64,000 bases of DNA from Streptomyces guryensis (GTDB lineage Bacteria; Actinomycetota; Actinomycetes; Streptomycetales; Streptomycetaceae). Under the pieces are notes generated by a model that saw only the letters and a program-made list of their open reading frames with translations, made no database searches and was not told the DNA's origin. The translations under genes were made by a program, and so were the position numbers. Position 1 is the first letter of the stretch. Each line of letters opens with the position of its first letter. Location: positions 1 to 64,000 of the forward strand of contig NZ_JAJSBI010000001.1 of the NCBI RefSeq assembly GCF_021261325.1, given 5' to 3'. Below are positions 17,816-26,490 of this stretch, one piece after another.

Positions 17816-17842
17816 CACTTTCACAACGCTGTTGCCAAAGTG
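17816..17842. promoter_or_regulatory. palindromic operator between the ROK regulator and the oxidoreductase
   Basis: CACTTTCACAACGCTGTTGC followed by CAAAGTG is a 27-bp imperfect dyad: CACTTT/AAAGTG outer arms and CAAC/GTTG inner arms. It starts 5 bp from the oxidoreductase ATG (17810, minus strand) and ends 23 bp before the ROK GTG (17866). Position and symmetry fit a ROK repressor site controlling both genes. Confidence 0.65.
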
Positions 17843-17865
17843 CAAGCGTGAGGGAGAATGGAGGC

Positions 17866-18993
17866 GTGGACAGGACGAACGCAGGGGCGGAAGCGGGGAC
17901 CGGGCGCACGGGGCTGACCGGGGCCGCCGGCGTCAATCTGCCGGTGCTGCGCAGCCACAACACGGCGCTCGTGCTCGATCTCCTGCGCACGGCCGGGGCG
18001 GAGGGCATCAGCCGGCTGGAACTCGCCGAGCGCACCGGGCTGACCCCGCAGGCCGTCAGCAAGATCACCGCCCGGCTGCGGGACGAGGGGCTCGCGACGG
18101 AGGCGGGCCGCAGGGCCTCGACGGGAGGTAAGCCCCCCACGGTGCTGCGGCTGGTGCCCGAGGCGGGCCACGCCGTCGGGCTGCACCTGGACCGCGACGA
18201 ACTGCGGGCGGTCATGGTCGACCTCACGGGGACCGTGGTGGGGGAGCGGCGCACCTCGCTGGACCTGGGGGCGGGGGCCGAGGCCGTCGTCGACGCGGTG
18301 GCGGAGGAGGCGGGCGCGCTGATGGTGGGGGCCTCGGGCGCCGGTTCCGTCCTCGGCGTCGGTATCGCACTCCCCGGTCCGCTGGACCACAACCGTGGAG
18401 TCCTGCACCGCGTGACGGGGTTTCCCGAATGGGACGGCTTCCCCCTGCGGGACGCGCTCGCGCGGCGGCTCGGGGGGCCGGTCGTCGTCGACAAGGACAC
18501 CAACGCCGCCGCGCTGGGACTCGCCGTCAGCGGCGAGAGCGGGTCCTTCGCCTATCTGCATCTCGCTACGGGGCTCGGCGCCGGGCTGGTCATCGGCGGC
18601 GCCGTGCACCGGGGCGCCCGTACGGGGGCCGGGGAGTTCGGGCACCAGGTGGTCCAACTGGACGGACCGCCGTGCGGCTGCGGCGGCCGCGGCTGTGTCG
18701 AGGCGCTGTGCCTGGCGGCGGTGGCACACGGCGCGCTCGACGAGGCGGCGCACGTGCTCGGCACCGCGGCCGGCAACCTCGTCGCCCTGCTCGACATCGA
18801 CCTCGTACTCCTCGGCGGCCGCACGATCACGGCCGCCCCGGACACCTTCCTGCGAGGGGTACGCACCGTCCTCACCGAACGTGCCGAGCGCCTGGGCGAG
18901 GACCCGGTACCGGTTCGGCTCGCCTCCGGCGGGGTGGCCGAGGGCGCGGCACAGCTGGTACTGGCACGACTCTTCAGCCCGTCCCGCGCCTGA
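17866..18993 (+). CDS. ROK family transcriptional regulator
   Basis: A 375-residue protein. The N-terminal winged helix reads NTALVLDLLRTAGAEGISRLELAERTGLTPQAVSKITARL. The C-terminal ROK/sugar-kinase fold has PVVVDKDTNAAALG, LATGLGAGLVIGG, the zinc-type cluster GPPCGCGGRGCVEALC, and AGEFGHQ. ROK repressors respond to sugars or sugar phosphates. The divergent dehydrogenase and the intergenic palindrome suggest it represses that operon and itself. GTG 17866 (with GGAGGC before it) is preferred over the longer open frame, whose extra N-terminus would cover the operator. Confidence 0.92.
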   Translation: MDRTNAGAEAGTGRTGLTGAAGVNLPVLRSHNTALVLDLLRTAGAEGISRLELAERTGLTPQAVSKITARLRDEGLATEAGRRASTGGKPPTVLRLVPEAGHAVGLHLDRDELRAVMVDLTGTVVGERRTSLDLGAGAEAVVDAVAEEAGALMVGASGAGSVLGVGIALPGPLDHNRGVLHRVTGFPEWDGFPLRDALARRLGGPVVVDKDTNAAALGLAVSGESGSFAYLHLATGLGAGLVIGGAVHRGARTGAGEFGHQVVQLDGPPCGCGGRGCVEALCLAAVAHGALDEAAHVLGTAAGNLVALLDIDLVLLGGRTITAAPDTFLRGVRTVLTERAERLGEDPVPVRLASGGVAEGAAQLVLARLFSPSRA

Positions 18994-18997
18994 GTTT

Positions 18998-19066
18998 TCA
19001 GCCCGACCGGCGTTCGAGCCTTGAGCCTGTCCGGCGTTCGGGTCTTCAGCCCGTCCGGCGTTCGAG
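18998..19066. repeat. three tandem copies of the CAGCCCGTCCGGCGTTCGAG-type repeat
   Basis: Related units of about 20-25 bp (CAGCCCGACCGGCGTTCGAG, GAGCCTGTCCGGCGTTCGGG, CAGCCCGTCCGGCGTTCGAG) begin at about 18999, 19023 and 19047, directly after the ROK gene. This is a well-known dispersed Streptomyces intergenic sequence. It is followed by a GGGGGTCTGGGGGCGCAGCCCC stretch that can fold. Confidence 0.7.
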
Positions 19067-19240
19067 GACGAGGCCGTCCAGGCCGAAAGCGGGGGTCTGG
19101 GGGCGCAGCCCCAGGGACGGGACGCGAAGGGAAGGGGCAGAGGGGGCGAGACACGCGTGTGCGCTGAACGAGCGGACTTGACGCGCCGTACGGAGCGGCA
19201 CCACTGCCCGGCCGCCGGCATCCGGCAGGGTCACGTGTCC

Positions 19241-19990
19241 ATGCGACCCTGCACGCCCGTCTCCCTCTGCCTGGCGGCAGCCGCCCTGCTCCCCGCGGCG
19301 CCCCCGGCGCACGCGGCCCCCGGCCTCGGGGCCTGCGCCGCCCCCGACGACCGCCGCTTCCCCCTCACCACCCGTATCCACGGTGGCCCCGACTCCTATG
19401 AGGCGGGCGGCGGATACGGCGTCTGGTACCTGGACCTCACCAACACCACCACCCGGACCTGCGCGGACATCCACCCGGTCGTCGTGCTCGTCGACAGCCG
19501 GCACGCGCTGACGCCCGCGCAGCCCCGACTGGAGTTCTACGACGGCACCCGCCCGCAACCGCACCCCGTCCACTTCGAGACCACCGACGAGGACGAGCTG
19601 GTCGGCGCCTTCGACGACGGTTTCCCCGGCTTCACCGTAGGCCCGCGAAAGACCGTCACCGTGAAGGTCCGCCTCACGCTCACCTCGGAAGCCGCACCCA
19701 ACGAGGTCACCGCCGACGCCGCCGTCGTCCAGCGGCGGGGCGACGACGGCGACTGGGTCGGGCAGTCCAACGACTACGTCTTCCGCATCCACAACGACGC
19801 GAGCCCCACCCCGGGCCCCACCGGCACGGGAACCGGCACCACCCCGCCCAGCCGAGCCCCCCGCCTCCCCTTCGCCGACGAACTCGCCCGCACCGGACTC
19901 GGTACTCCGGGCGCGGCCCTCGCCGCCGCCGCGGTCCTCGTCACCGGCGGCGCGCTGCTGCTCGCCCGAAGGCAGCGCAGGCGCCGCTGA
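19241..19990 (+). CDS. LAXTG-type sortase-anchored surface protein
   Basis: A 249-residue protein with an N-terminal signal (VSLCLAAAALLPAAPPAHA), a beta-rich extracellular domain (GVWYLDLTNTTTRTCADIHPVVVLVD) with two cysteines, a Pro/Thr/Gly spacer, then the sorting signal LARTG at 215-219, a hydrophobic helix and the basic tail RRQRRRR. LAXTG is the signal for class E sortases, one of which is encoded at 10939-11724. The domain is of unknown function. ATG 19241 was chosen because it starts immediately before the signal peptide; a GTG two codons upstream is possible. Confidence 0.85.
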   Translation: MRPCTPVSLCLAAAALLPAAPPAHAAPGLGACAAPDDRRFPLTTRIHGGPDSYEAGGGYGVWYLDLTNTTTRTCADIHPVVVLVDSRHALTPAQPRLEFYDGTRPQPHPVHFETTDEDELVGAFDDGFPGFTVGPRKTVTVKVRLTLTSEAAPNEVTADAAVVQRRGDDGDWVGQSNDYVFRIHNDASPTPGPTGTGTGTTPPSRAPRLPFADELARTGLGTPGAALAAAAVLVTGGALLLARRQRRRR

Positions 19991-20076
19991 GACGCCCATT
20001 CCCCAAGATCCGGCCAGTGTCTACTCTGGGGGCGCACGCAGCACCGCGTACATGCGTACGGCAGGAGATCCCGCAC

Positions 20077-20856
20077 ATGGCAGACCGCAGGCCCATCGAG
20101 TCGTGGCTCACCGACATGGACGGTGTGCTCATCCACGAGGGCGTACCGATCCCCGGCGCCGACGACTTCCTCAAGAAGCTGCGCGAGTCCGGCAAGCCCT
20201 TCCTGGTCCTCACCAACAACTCGATCTACACCCCGCGCGACCTGCACGCCCGGCTGCGCCGCATGGGCCTGGACGTGCCGGTCGAGTCCATCTGGACCTC
20301 GGCGCTGGCCACCGCCCAGTTCCTGGACGACCAGCGGCCGAGCGGCTCGGCCTACGTCATCGGCGAGGCGGGGCTCACCACCGCGCTGCACGACATCGGC
20401 TACATCCTCACCGACCACGAGCCGGACTACGTCGTTCTCGGCGAGACCCGCACGTACTCCTTCGAGGCCATGACCAAGGCCGTACGGCTGATCAACGGCG
20501 GCGCCCGCTTCATCTGCACCAACCCCGACGAGACCGGCCCCTCCACCGAGGGCCCGCTGCCCGCCACCGGCGCGGTCGCCGCACTCATCACCAAGGCGAC
20601 GGGCAAGAAGCCGTACTTCGCGGGCAAGCCCAACCCGCTCATGATGCGGACCGGTCTCAACGCCATCGGGGCGCACTCCGAGACCAGCGCCATGATCGGC
20701 GACCGCATGGACACCGACGTACTGGCCGGCATGGAGGCCGGAATGCAGACGTTCCTGGTGCTCACGGGGCTGACCAGGCCCGAGCAGGTCGAGGACTTCC
20801 CGTACCGGCCGTCCAAGGTCGTCGACTCGATCGCGGATCTCGTCGACCGGATCTGA
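20077..20856 (+). CDS. HAD-IIA family sugar-phosphate / nucleotide phosphatase (NagD-like)
   Basis: A 259-residue cytosolic hydrolase. Motif I is WLTDMDGVLIHEG (nucleophile D13, D15), motif II LTNNS, the cap domain follows, then GKPNPLMMRTGLN (motif III lysine) and MIGDRMDTDVLAGMEAG (motif IV acids). NagD-type enzymes dephosphorylate nucleoside monophosphates and sugar phosphates. The ATG at 20077 follows CAGGAGA; the upstream extension lacks conserved sequence. Confidence 0.92.
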   Translation: MADRRPIESWLTDMDGVLIHEGVPIPGADDFLKKLRESGKPFLVLTNNSIYTPRDLHARLRRMGLDVPVESIWTSALATAQFLDDQRPSGSAYVIGEAGLTTALHDIGYILTDHEPDYVVLGETRTYSFEAMTKAVRLINGGARFICTNPDETGPSTEGPLPATGAVAALITKATGKKPYFAGKPNPLMMRTGLNAIGAHSETSAMIGDRMDTDVLAGMEAGMQTFLVLTGLTRPEQVEDFPYRPSKVVDSIADLVDRI

Positions 20857-20948
20857 AACCCGTGTGACCCGTTCGGAGCAATGTGGCCCCGCTGAGGATG
20901 CGGCGCCCGGGTCCGAGGGGGAGTCTCCAGATATCTGGAGGTTTCACG

Positions 20949-21527
20949 ATGGGTTCACTACGTCTCACTCTCTGTACGGGGGTCCTGGCGGTCTGCGCCC
21001 TCACCCCACCGGTGTACGCGGCCGGCGAGGGCGGAGCAGGCATCTCGGTGAGCCCCTCGTCCCCCGCCCCCGGCGCGGACGTCACGCTCCGGGTGACCGG
21101 CTGCTCCGCGAAGACGGCGAGCGCCGCGTCCAGGGCGTTCGTCGCGGACGTACGACTCGCGACCGCCGACGGCGGCCTCGCAGGGGGCACCCGGGTCCGC
21201 GCCTCGGCCGAGCCCGGCTCCTACGACGTGAAGGTCGCCTGCGCGGGCTCCATGATCACGAGCAAGATCACCGTCGTATCCCAGTCCCAGTCGCCGCCGA
21301 CGTCCCAATCGGGGCGGCAGTCCCAGTCGCAGCCGGTCTCGCACGTTCCCGCGTCCCCCGTCGCTCCCGTCCACGCGGGCGGCGGTGGTACCGCGCACTT
21401 CGCCACCGTGGATGTCCGCGAGGCCGGGCCCGGAACGGGGCAGGCGGTCACCGGGCTGGTGCTCGTGGGCGCCGCCGCGGCCGCCGTCGCGGTCCTGAGC
21501 GCGCGCCGGAGCCGTGGAACGGACTGA
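20949..21527 (+). CDS. secreted protein with C-terminal membrane anchor, paired with class F sortase
   Basis: A 192-residue exported protein. There is a signal peptide (LTLCTGVLAVCALTPPVYA), an immunoglobulin-like strand domain with a cysteine pair (VTLRVTGCS... KVACAGS), a Ser/Gln/Pro-rich spacer, and a terminal helix VTGLVLVGAAAAAVAVLSARRSR. There is no clear LPXTG or LAXTG. It lies 4 bp before the class F sortase start (or overlaps its GTG alternative), so the two form one operon. It may be the sortase's partner or substrate with a divergent signal. Confidence 0.75.
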   Translation: MGSLRLTLCTGVLAVCALTPPVYAAGEGGAGISVSPSSPAPGADVTLRVTGCSAKTASAASRAFVADVRLATADGGLAGGTRVRASAEPGSYDVKVACAGSMITSKITVVSQSQSPPTSQSGRQSQSQPVSHVPASPVAPVHAGGGGTAHFATVDVREAGPGTGQAVTGLVLVGAAAAAVAVLSARRSRGTD

Positions 21528-21531
21528 ACCC

Positions 21532-22197
21532 ATGTCCGACGACGAGCGCTCCTCCGGCCCCGGGCGCCTCCTGATGGGCCTGACCTGGGTGGTGCTGCTG
21601 CTCGGCCTGTGGCTGTGGGCGCGGCAGGTGACCGACGTCCGGCAGGGCATACCGGTGACCGTCACCGGTGACATGGCCGCGGCCGGGCGGCTGCCGGATG
21701 CGGAACTCCCGCCCGCGGCCCGCCCGTTGGGGGACGCACTGCCGCAGCGCATCGACATTCCCGCCCTGGGCGTCGAAGCGCCCGTGGTGCCCCGCGGCCT
21801 GGACCGGCAGGGGGCGATCGACCCGCCGCCGTTCGACCGGCCGGGCGTCGTGGGCTGGTACGCGGCCGGGGCCAGACCGGGCGCCGCCGGGGCCGCGCTG
21901 ATGGTGGGACACCTCGACACCGAGAACCGCCCCGCCGTCTTCTACAAGCTGAGCACCGTACGGCCCGGCCAGACCGTCCGCGTCGTCCGCGACGACCGCA
22001 GGGTCGCCGAGTTCACCGTCGACGACGTCCAGGTCCAGGACCGCGACCACTTCGACGCCCGGCAGGCCTACGGCCGGCACCGGCCGGGGCGCGCCGAGCT
22101 GCGGCTGATCACCTGCGGGGGCACCTTCGACCGGGGCAGCGGCAGCTACACGGCGAACGTGATCGTCTCGGCGTATCTCACGGGGACCGGTCGCTGA
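21532..22197 (+). CDS. class F sortase
   Basis: A 221-residue membrane-anchored transpeptidase. One N-terminal helix (LMGLTWVVLLLGLWLWA) is followed by the sortase barrel with RIDIPALGVEAPVVP, catalytic H127 in MVGHLDTE, C195 in LITCGGTFD, and an arginine shortly after (R201). The H-x-D-T and L-I-T-C-G-G signatures are those of actinobacterial class F. It has a short N-terminus like its class. ATG 21532 is preferred; a GTG at 21514 would overlap the upstream gene. Confidence 0.9.
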   Translation: MSDDERSSGPGRLLMGLTWVVLLLGLWLWARQVTDVRQGIPVTVTGDMAAAGRLPDAELPPAARPLGDALPQRIDIPALGVEAPVVPRGLDRQGAIDPPPFDRPGVVGWYAAGARPGAAGAALMVGHLDTENRPAVFYKLSTVRPGQTVRVVRDDRRVAEFTVDDVQVQDRDHFDARQAYGRHRPGRAELRLITCGGTFDRGSGSYTANVIVSAYLTGTGR

Positions 22198-22422
22198 ACC
22201 CCCTCACCGGGGCCCGCCCGCACCTGGCCCGGCCGACGGCCTGCTCCCCCCGAAGCCGCCGACCGGGCTGGTCCTCAACCGCGCGCGCACGGGCTGCGGG
22301 AGTAACCCGGCGACAGGCGCGGGAGGTTCAGGAGGCCACAGCGGCAAGGACCGGCCGGGGGCTGGGGCCGTCTGAGAAGACTCTGGATCTGAGAAGACTC
22401 TAGAACGGATGAGCGCCAGAGC
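22198..22422. other. intergenic region with short direct and inverted repeats
   Basis: It contains TCTGAGAAGACTCT twice (22371-22384 and 22388-22401). GACTCTAG at 22396-22403 pairs with CTAGAGTC at 22423-22430 over a 19-nt loop. It lies at the 3' end of the frameshifted GAF-ANTAR gene and may terminate it. Confidence 0.45.
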
Positions 22423-23308
22423 CTAGAGTCCGAAGGACGGCAGGTTCCGTTGCGGTGGCTCTCCGTCACAACCGCTGGTGACCGAAGTCCATTGAGGGGT
22501 CCAGGAGGGCCCGTCGGACCGGTCCGGCGCTTCCCCGCGCAGCTCGTCGTCGTCCGCCACCCGCTCGATCGCCGCCTGCGCGACCCGGTTCAGCGGCAGT
22601 CGGCGCCGGCGTGCGTACTGCCTCAGGGCCGCGAACGCCTGATCGGCGTCGATGTTCCACCGCTCGGCGAGCATCCCCTTCGCCTGCTCGATACGGATCC
22701 GGCTGGAGAGCGCCTCCCGCAACTGGTCGGTCAGCGTGCGGTACCGCGTGTACGCGCGGTGGTTCCGCAGCCCCACGGCGGCGGCGCCGGCGAGGAGCTG
22801 CGCCACCGGCAGCCCCGACTGACCGCCCGCCGCGGAGCCGTCAGGGGAGGAGCCGTCGGGCGGGGCCGGCAGGAACACGTTGAGAGCACGGAGCGGTGTT
22901 CCGCCCCGGCGCAGCGGGACCGCGAGGTCCCCGCGATGCCGTGCCCGAGGGCCCGTTCGGTGAAGTCGGGCCGGCGGACGTCCGCGTGGGCCGCCCGGAT
23001 GGAGACCGGCGGGACCGGCCTCCGGGAGTCATGGCTCTCCAGGCAGGGACCGCCGCCGTGCGGGCCGCGAGCGGGTCGAGCGCCAGCGCCTCCTGTCGGC
23101 TGCTGCCGCTCAGCGACACCGCATGGCCGCCGTCGATGAGCATGATCCCGGCCGCCCGCGCGGCCGGCAGCTCCACACAGTGGCCGGCCACTCGTCGCAG
23201 ATGGTCCGTGGCCTCGAAGCTCTCGGCGAGGGTGTCCACCACCTCCACCACCTCCACCACCTCCACCAGCACCGTCGCCGGCCGGAGTTCCCGCGTGGTG
23301 TCGTACAT
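22423..23308 (-). pseudogene. GAF-ANTAR regulator broken by two frameshifts
   Basis: Three successive frames on the minus strand make one GAF-ANTAR protein. The first frame starts MYDTTRELRPATVLV and runs to ALALDPLAART. The second continues GGPCLESHDSRRPVPPVSIR and ADVRRPDFTERALGHGIAG. The third continues DLAVPLRRGGTPLRALNVF and carries the ANTAR helices (SSRIRIEQAKGMLAERWNID). Both shifts are in the same direction, each explained by one missing base, near 23055 (GGCGGCGG run) and near 22932 (CCCC run). An intact copy would bind RNA hairpins for antitermination. Either the gene is decayed or the assembly has two errors. It also has an unusual VEVVEVVEVV repeat. Confidence 0.7.
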
Positions 23309-23473
23309 GACCGCGCACCCCGCTTCCCCCCTGCCGCCCTCCTTTGTTGAAGCGCGCGCCCACCCCAGCCGTGGTGCTGTAACAGCTCGCCGACAAGGTT
23401 CGGGCGACCTCGTGGCGAGGCGGGCCGTATGTCAGGATTGAGACTCCGACCAGTGCACCCAAGGGGGAGTTGG

Positions 23474-24487
23474 ATGTACGGCATGAGGGGGGCCGGAATG
23501 AGGGCTTCCGCGGCGGCGCTGGGGGCGGCGCTGCTGGTCGCGGGATGCTCCTCCGGAGGCGGCGACGACAAGAACGCCGGCGCGAGGATCACCCAACAGC
23601 CCAAGGACAGCGACCCGTTCTGGGTCAACCCGGACGGCAACGCGGCACGTCAGGTGGCCGCCTACGCCAAGTCCGGCCAGGACTCCGACGCCGAGCGGAT
23701 CCGCAAGATCGCCGAGCAGCCCACCGGCGAGTGGATCGGCCCGGAGAACCCCGAGCAGGAGGCCCAGGGCTTCACCGAGGCCGCCGACAAGGCCGGCCGC
23801 ACGGCCCTCCTGGTCCTCTACAACATCCCGCATCGCGACTGTGGCCAGTACTCCCAGGGCGGTGCGGCCGACGGCAACGCCTACCGCGCCTGGATCGACG
23901 GCGTGGCCACGGGTATCGGGGACCGCGCGACGATGGTGATCCTCGAACCGGACGCCGTACTGCACCTGGTGGACGGCTGCACCCAGGCCCAGTTCCAGGA
24001 GGAGCGCTACAGCCTCCTCAACTACGCCGTCACCAAGCTCAAGTCCCTGAAGAACACCAAGGTCTACCTCGACGCGGGCAACGCCGGCTGGGGCCACCCC
24101 GACCAGATCTTCCAGCCCCTCCAGCGCGCGGGCGTGGCCCAGGCCGACGGCTTCTCGGTCAACGTCTCCAACTTCTACTCCACCGACGACTCCATCGCGT
24201 ACGGCAAGCAGCTCTCCGCGAAGGTGGACAACAAACACTTCGTCATCGACACCAGCCGCAACGGCAACGGCCCCTACACGGAAGGCAGGCCGGACGAGAA
24301 CTGGTGCAACCCGCCCGGCCGAAAACTGGGCGAGACTCCGACGACGAAAACGGCGGATCCCCTGGTGGACGCATACCTGTGGGTCAAACGCCCGGGCGAG
24401 TCGGACGGCACCTGCAAGGGCGGCCCAAAGGCAGGCGAATGGTGGCCGACCTACGCTTTGAGCCTGGCGGCGGGGTCAGGTAGTTAG
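23474..24487 (+). CDS. cslZ: GH6-family secreted lipoprotein glucanase (CslZ-like)
   Basis: A 337-residue lipoprotein: signal with lipobox LVAGC (C25), Ser/Gly/Asp linker, then a GH6 barrel. Visible motifs are ALLVLYNIPHRDCGQYSQGG (D122), VILEPDAVLHL (general acid D160), KVYLDAGNAGWG, and the C-terminal YLWVKRPGESDGTC. GH6 enzymes are inverting endoglucanases or cellobiohydrolases. It converges on glxA-cslA, matching the S. coelicolor cslA-glxA-cslZ locus, where the enzyme is thought to trim or release the tip glycan. A GGGGGAG site precedes the ATG. Confidence 0.88.
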   Translation: MYGMRGAGMRASAAALGAALLVAGCSSGGGDDKNAGARITQQPKDSDPFWVNPDGNAARQVAAYAKSGQDSDAERIRKIAEQPTGEWIGPENPEQEAQGFTEAADKAGRTALLVLYNIPHRDCGQYSQGGAADGNAYRAWIDGVATGIGDRATMVILEPDAVLHLVDGCTQAQFQEERYSLLNYAVTKLKSLKNTKVYLDAGNAGWGHPDQIFQPLQRAGVAQADGFSVNVSNFYSTDDSIAYGKQLSAKVDNKHFVIDTSRNGNGPYTEGRPDENWCNPPGRKLGETPTTKTADPLVDAYLWVKRPGESDGTCKGGPKAGEWWPTYALSLAAGSGS

Positions 24488-24507
24488 GGGCGCGGGGAAC
24501 TGCGCGA
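24487..24507. repeat. dispersed repeat copy (GGGGCGCGGGGAACTGCGCG)
   Basis: Reverse-orientation copy of the repeat found twice at 16162-16213. It lies directly after the cslZ stop codon. Confidence 0.65.
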
Positions 24508-24518
24508 CAAGCCACAGT

Positions 24519-24551
24519 GCTCCCGCACCCAACCAACCAGCCCGCGGGAGC
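24519..24551. terminator. bidirectional hairpin between cslZ and glxA
   Basis: GCTCCCGC pairs with GCGGGAGC across a 17-nt loop in the 65-bp space between the convergent genes, 2 bp from the glxA stop. Confidence 0.5.
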
Positions 24552-24552
24552 G

Positions 24553-26490
24553 CTACGGCACCTTCACCCACTGCGCCTTACTCGGCGTCCCCTGATCGTC
24601 ATCGACAAACAGCATGTACCAGCCGGACGTCACCAGATTCCGGTTCTCCGGCACAGTAACCGTGATCTTGTCGCCGGAGACCTTGTAGTCCAAAGCAATG
24701 GACCGCTGATCGACATCAGTCACATGCGTCGACGCGCTTGGCCGAATCAACCGCACCTTCTTGATCGCCGAAGCCTGCGGAGACGTGAACGTCCCCGACC
24801 CGCCCCGAGCGATGGTCTGCGGCCCCCCGGACAACGACGGCCGCGAATCCCGGTAAAGATAGGGCGGGGTGTAGATCTCGATCCGCTGCTCGAACTTCCC
24901 CGGCTTCGTGTTCGCCTTGTCCCCGTACAACGAGTCCGACCCGAAGAACATCACCCGGCCGTCCGGCAGCAGAATCGACCCCGAGTGGTAGTTCCGCCCC
25001 ACCTCGGGATCCGCGACCCTCTTGAACGTGTTGGTGTCCGGGTGGTAGATCCGGGCCTGCAGGATGTTGGAGTCGCTGCGCCCGCGATAGTCCTCCGACC
25101 CGCCGGACACCAGCACCGTGTCGTCGGGCAGCACCGAGGACTGCGGATACCGGGTCCCCTTCTCCAACGTCGGCCCGTCCACGAACTTCGGGTTGTTGTC
25201 CTTCAGGTCGATCAGCCGCGTCTTGTTGCTGGACAGCTTGGACTCGCCGACCCCGCCACCCCCGATCACCATGAACTTCTCGTTCTGTGCCGGAGGCAGC
25301 AGCACCGTGCCGGACGTCTCCATCTCGCCCGCGTCACTCAGCCCGGGCAGCTTGCTGAACTTGTTCGTGTCGACGTCCCAAACACCCGGATCGCGGCCCA
25401 CGTTGTCCGGCCCGTACCCCGCATTCGACCCCGAGTAGAAGATCTTGCCGTTCTGCATCAGGAACAGTGCCGGGTACGTCGGGAACTGCCGGATCGTCGA
25501 CGTGTACGTCCACTTCCTGGTCTTCGGGTCGAAGATCTCGTTCTTGCCCGGCACCAGCTGACCGATGTCGTCGAGACCGGACACGCTGAGGACCTTGCCG
25601 TCGCTCAGTGTCGTCAGCGTCGGATACCAGCGGGCCTCGTTCATCGGGTCGACCTTGATGTACTTCTCGGCGACCGGGTCGAACTCGAAGGCGTCCCGGA
25701 TCCCCTGGAAGTCCTTCTTGTCGAGGGCGAGCTTCTGCGCGATGCCGTAGGTGTTGCGTGCGTCGGTGCCGGTCAGGCCCTGGATCCGGTAGTTGTCCTG
25801 AGTACCGGTCTCGTACTTCGTCCCGCTCTGCTTCGCCTCGACGTAAATACGCCCCAGACCGGGGTCGTTGCGCAGGAACCTGCCGGTCTTCGGGTCGAAG
25901 ACCTTCTTCGCGCGCGGCACGAGCACCGGGTCCTTCGAGACGAAGGTCTTGCCGTTCTCCTTGCCCGTGAACCTCGTCCCCGCGGGCAGGGTCATCGGCT
26001 TGTCCGGGTTCTCGTTGTGCACCACCATCAGGCCGCCGGCCTTGGTGACGTCACCCTTCAGCTTCTCGTACCGCTTCGTCCCGCCCGCGATCAGCAGATT
26101 GCCGTTCGCCAACTGGGTGTGGCCGGTGCAGAACAGGTCCTTCGGCGTCGGGATCTTCTTGATCGTGCCCTTGACCGGGTCCCAGATCCGGGTGTCGAAC
26201 TTCTTCGCGTTGAAGTTGTCCTGGTTGTTGCCCGAGCCCGCGATCAGCAGCACCTTGCCGGTGCGCAGCAGCGCCGCGTGAATGGTGTCCTGGCGGTATT
26301 CCGGGGGGAACTCGATGATGTCCCAGTGCCCGTTGTCCGCCTTGTACTCAGGTCTGTTGATCTTGTACTGGTGGTATTTCTCGGTGCCGACGCGGTAGAG
26401 CCACGGCCCGTTCATCCCGGCCAGCGCGAGTACCACCGCCGTGCCGATCGCGAGTCGACGGGCGCGGCGGCGGCCTGCACGGTCGTTCAT
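24553..26490 (-). CDS. glxA: copper-radical oxidase GlxA
   Basis: A 645-residue galactose-oxidase-like protein anchored by an N-terminal helix (RLAIGTAVVLALAGMNGPWL) facing outside. It is a seven-bladed kelch propeller. Key residues by count: C121 in DLFCTGHTQ, W288-Y289 in EARWYPTL (thioether-linked Cys-Tyr with stacking Trp), Y501-H502 in RNYHSGSILLPDG, and H589 in ASTHVTDVD as copper ligands. C121 and W288 agree with the published S. lividans numbering as I remember it. The enzyme oxidises primary alcohol ends of the CslA glycan at hyphal tips. The ATG overlaps the cslA TGA, so the two are coupled. Confidence 0.95.
   Translation of the reverse strand: MNDRAGRRRARRLAIGTAVVLALAGMNGPWLYRVGTEKYHQYKINRPEYKADNGHWDIIEFPPEYRQDTIHAALLRTGKVLLIAGSGNNQDNFNAKKFDTRIWDPVKGTIKKIPTPKDLFCTGHTQLANGNLLIAGGTKRYEKLKGDVTKAGGLMVVHNENPDKPMTLPAGTRFTGKENGKTFVSKDPVLVPRAKKVFDPKTGRFLRNDPGLGRIYVEAKQSGTKYETGTQDNYRIQGLTGTDARNTYGIAQKLALDKKDFQGIRDAFEFDPVAEKYIKVDPMNEARWYPTLTTLSDGKVLSVSGLDDIGQLVPGKNEIFDPKTRKWTYTSTIRQFPTYPALFLMQNGKIFYSGSNAGYGPDNVGRDPGVWDVDTNKFSKLPGLSDAGEMETSGTVLLPPAQNEKFMVIGGGGVGESKLSSNKTRLIDLKDNNPKFVDGPTLEKGTRYPQSSVLPDDTVLVSGGSEDYRGRSDSNILQARIYHPDTNTFKRVADPEVGRNYHSGSILLPDGRVMFFGSDSLYGDKANTKPGKFEQRIEIYTPPYLYRDSRPSLSGGPQTIARGGSGTFTSPQASAIKKVRLIRPSASTHVTDVDQRSIALDYKVSGDKITVTVPENRNLVTSGWYMLFVDDDQGTPSKAQWVKVP

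Noticed and set aside
17811..18503. extension of the Gfo/Idh frame upstream
   Set aside because: Antisense to the ROK gene and would read through the operator.
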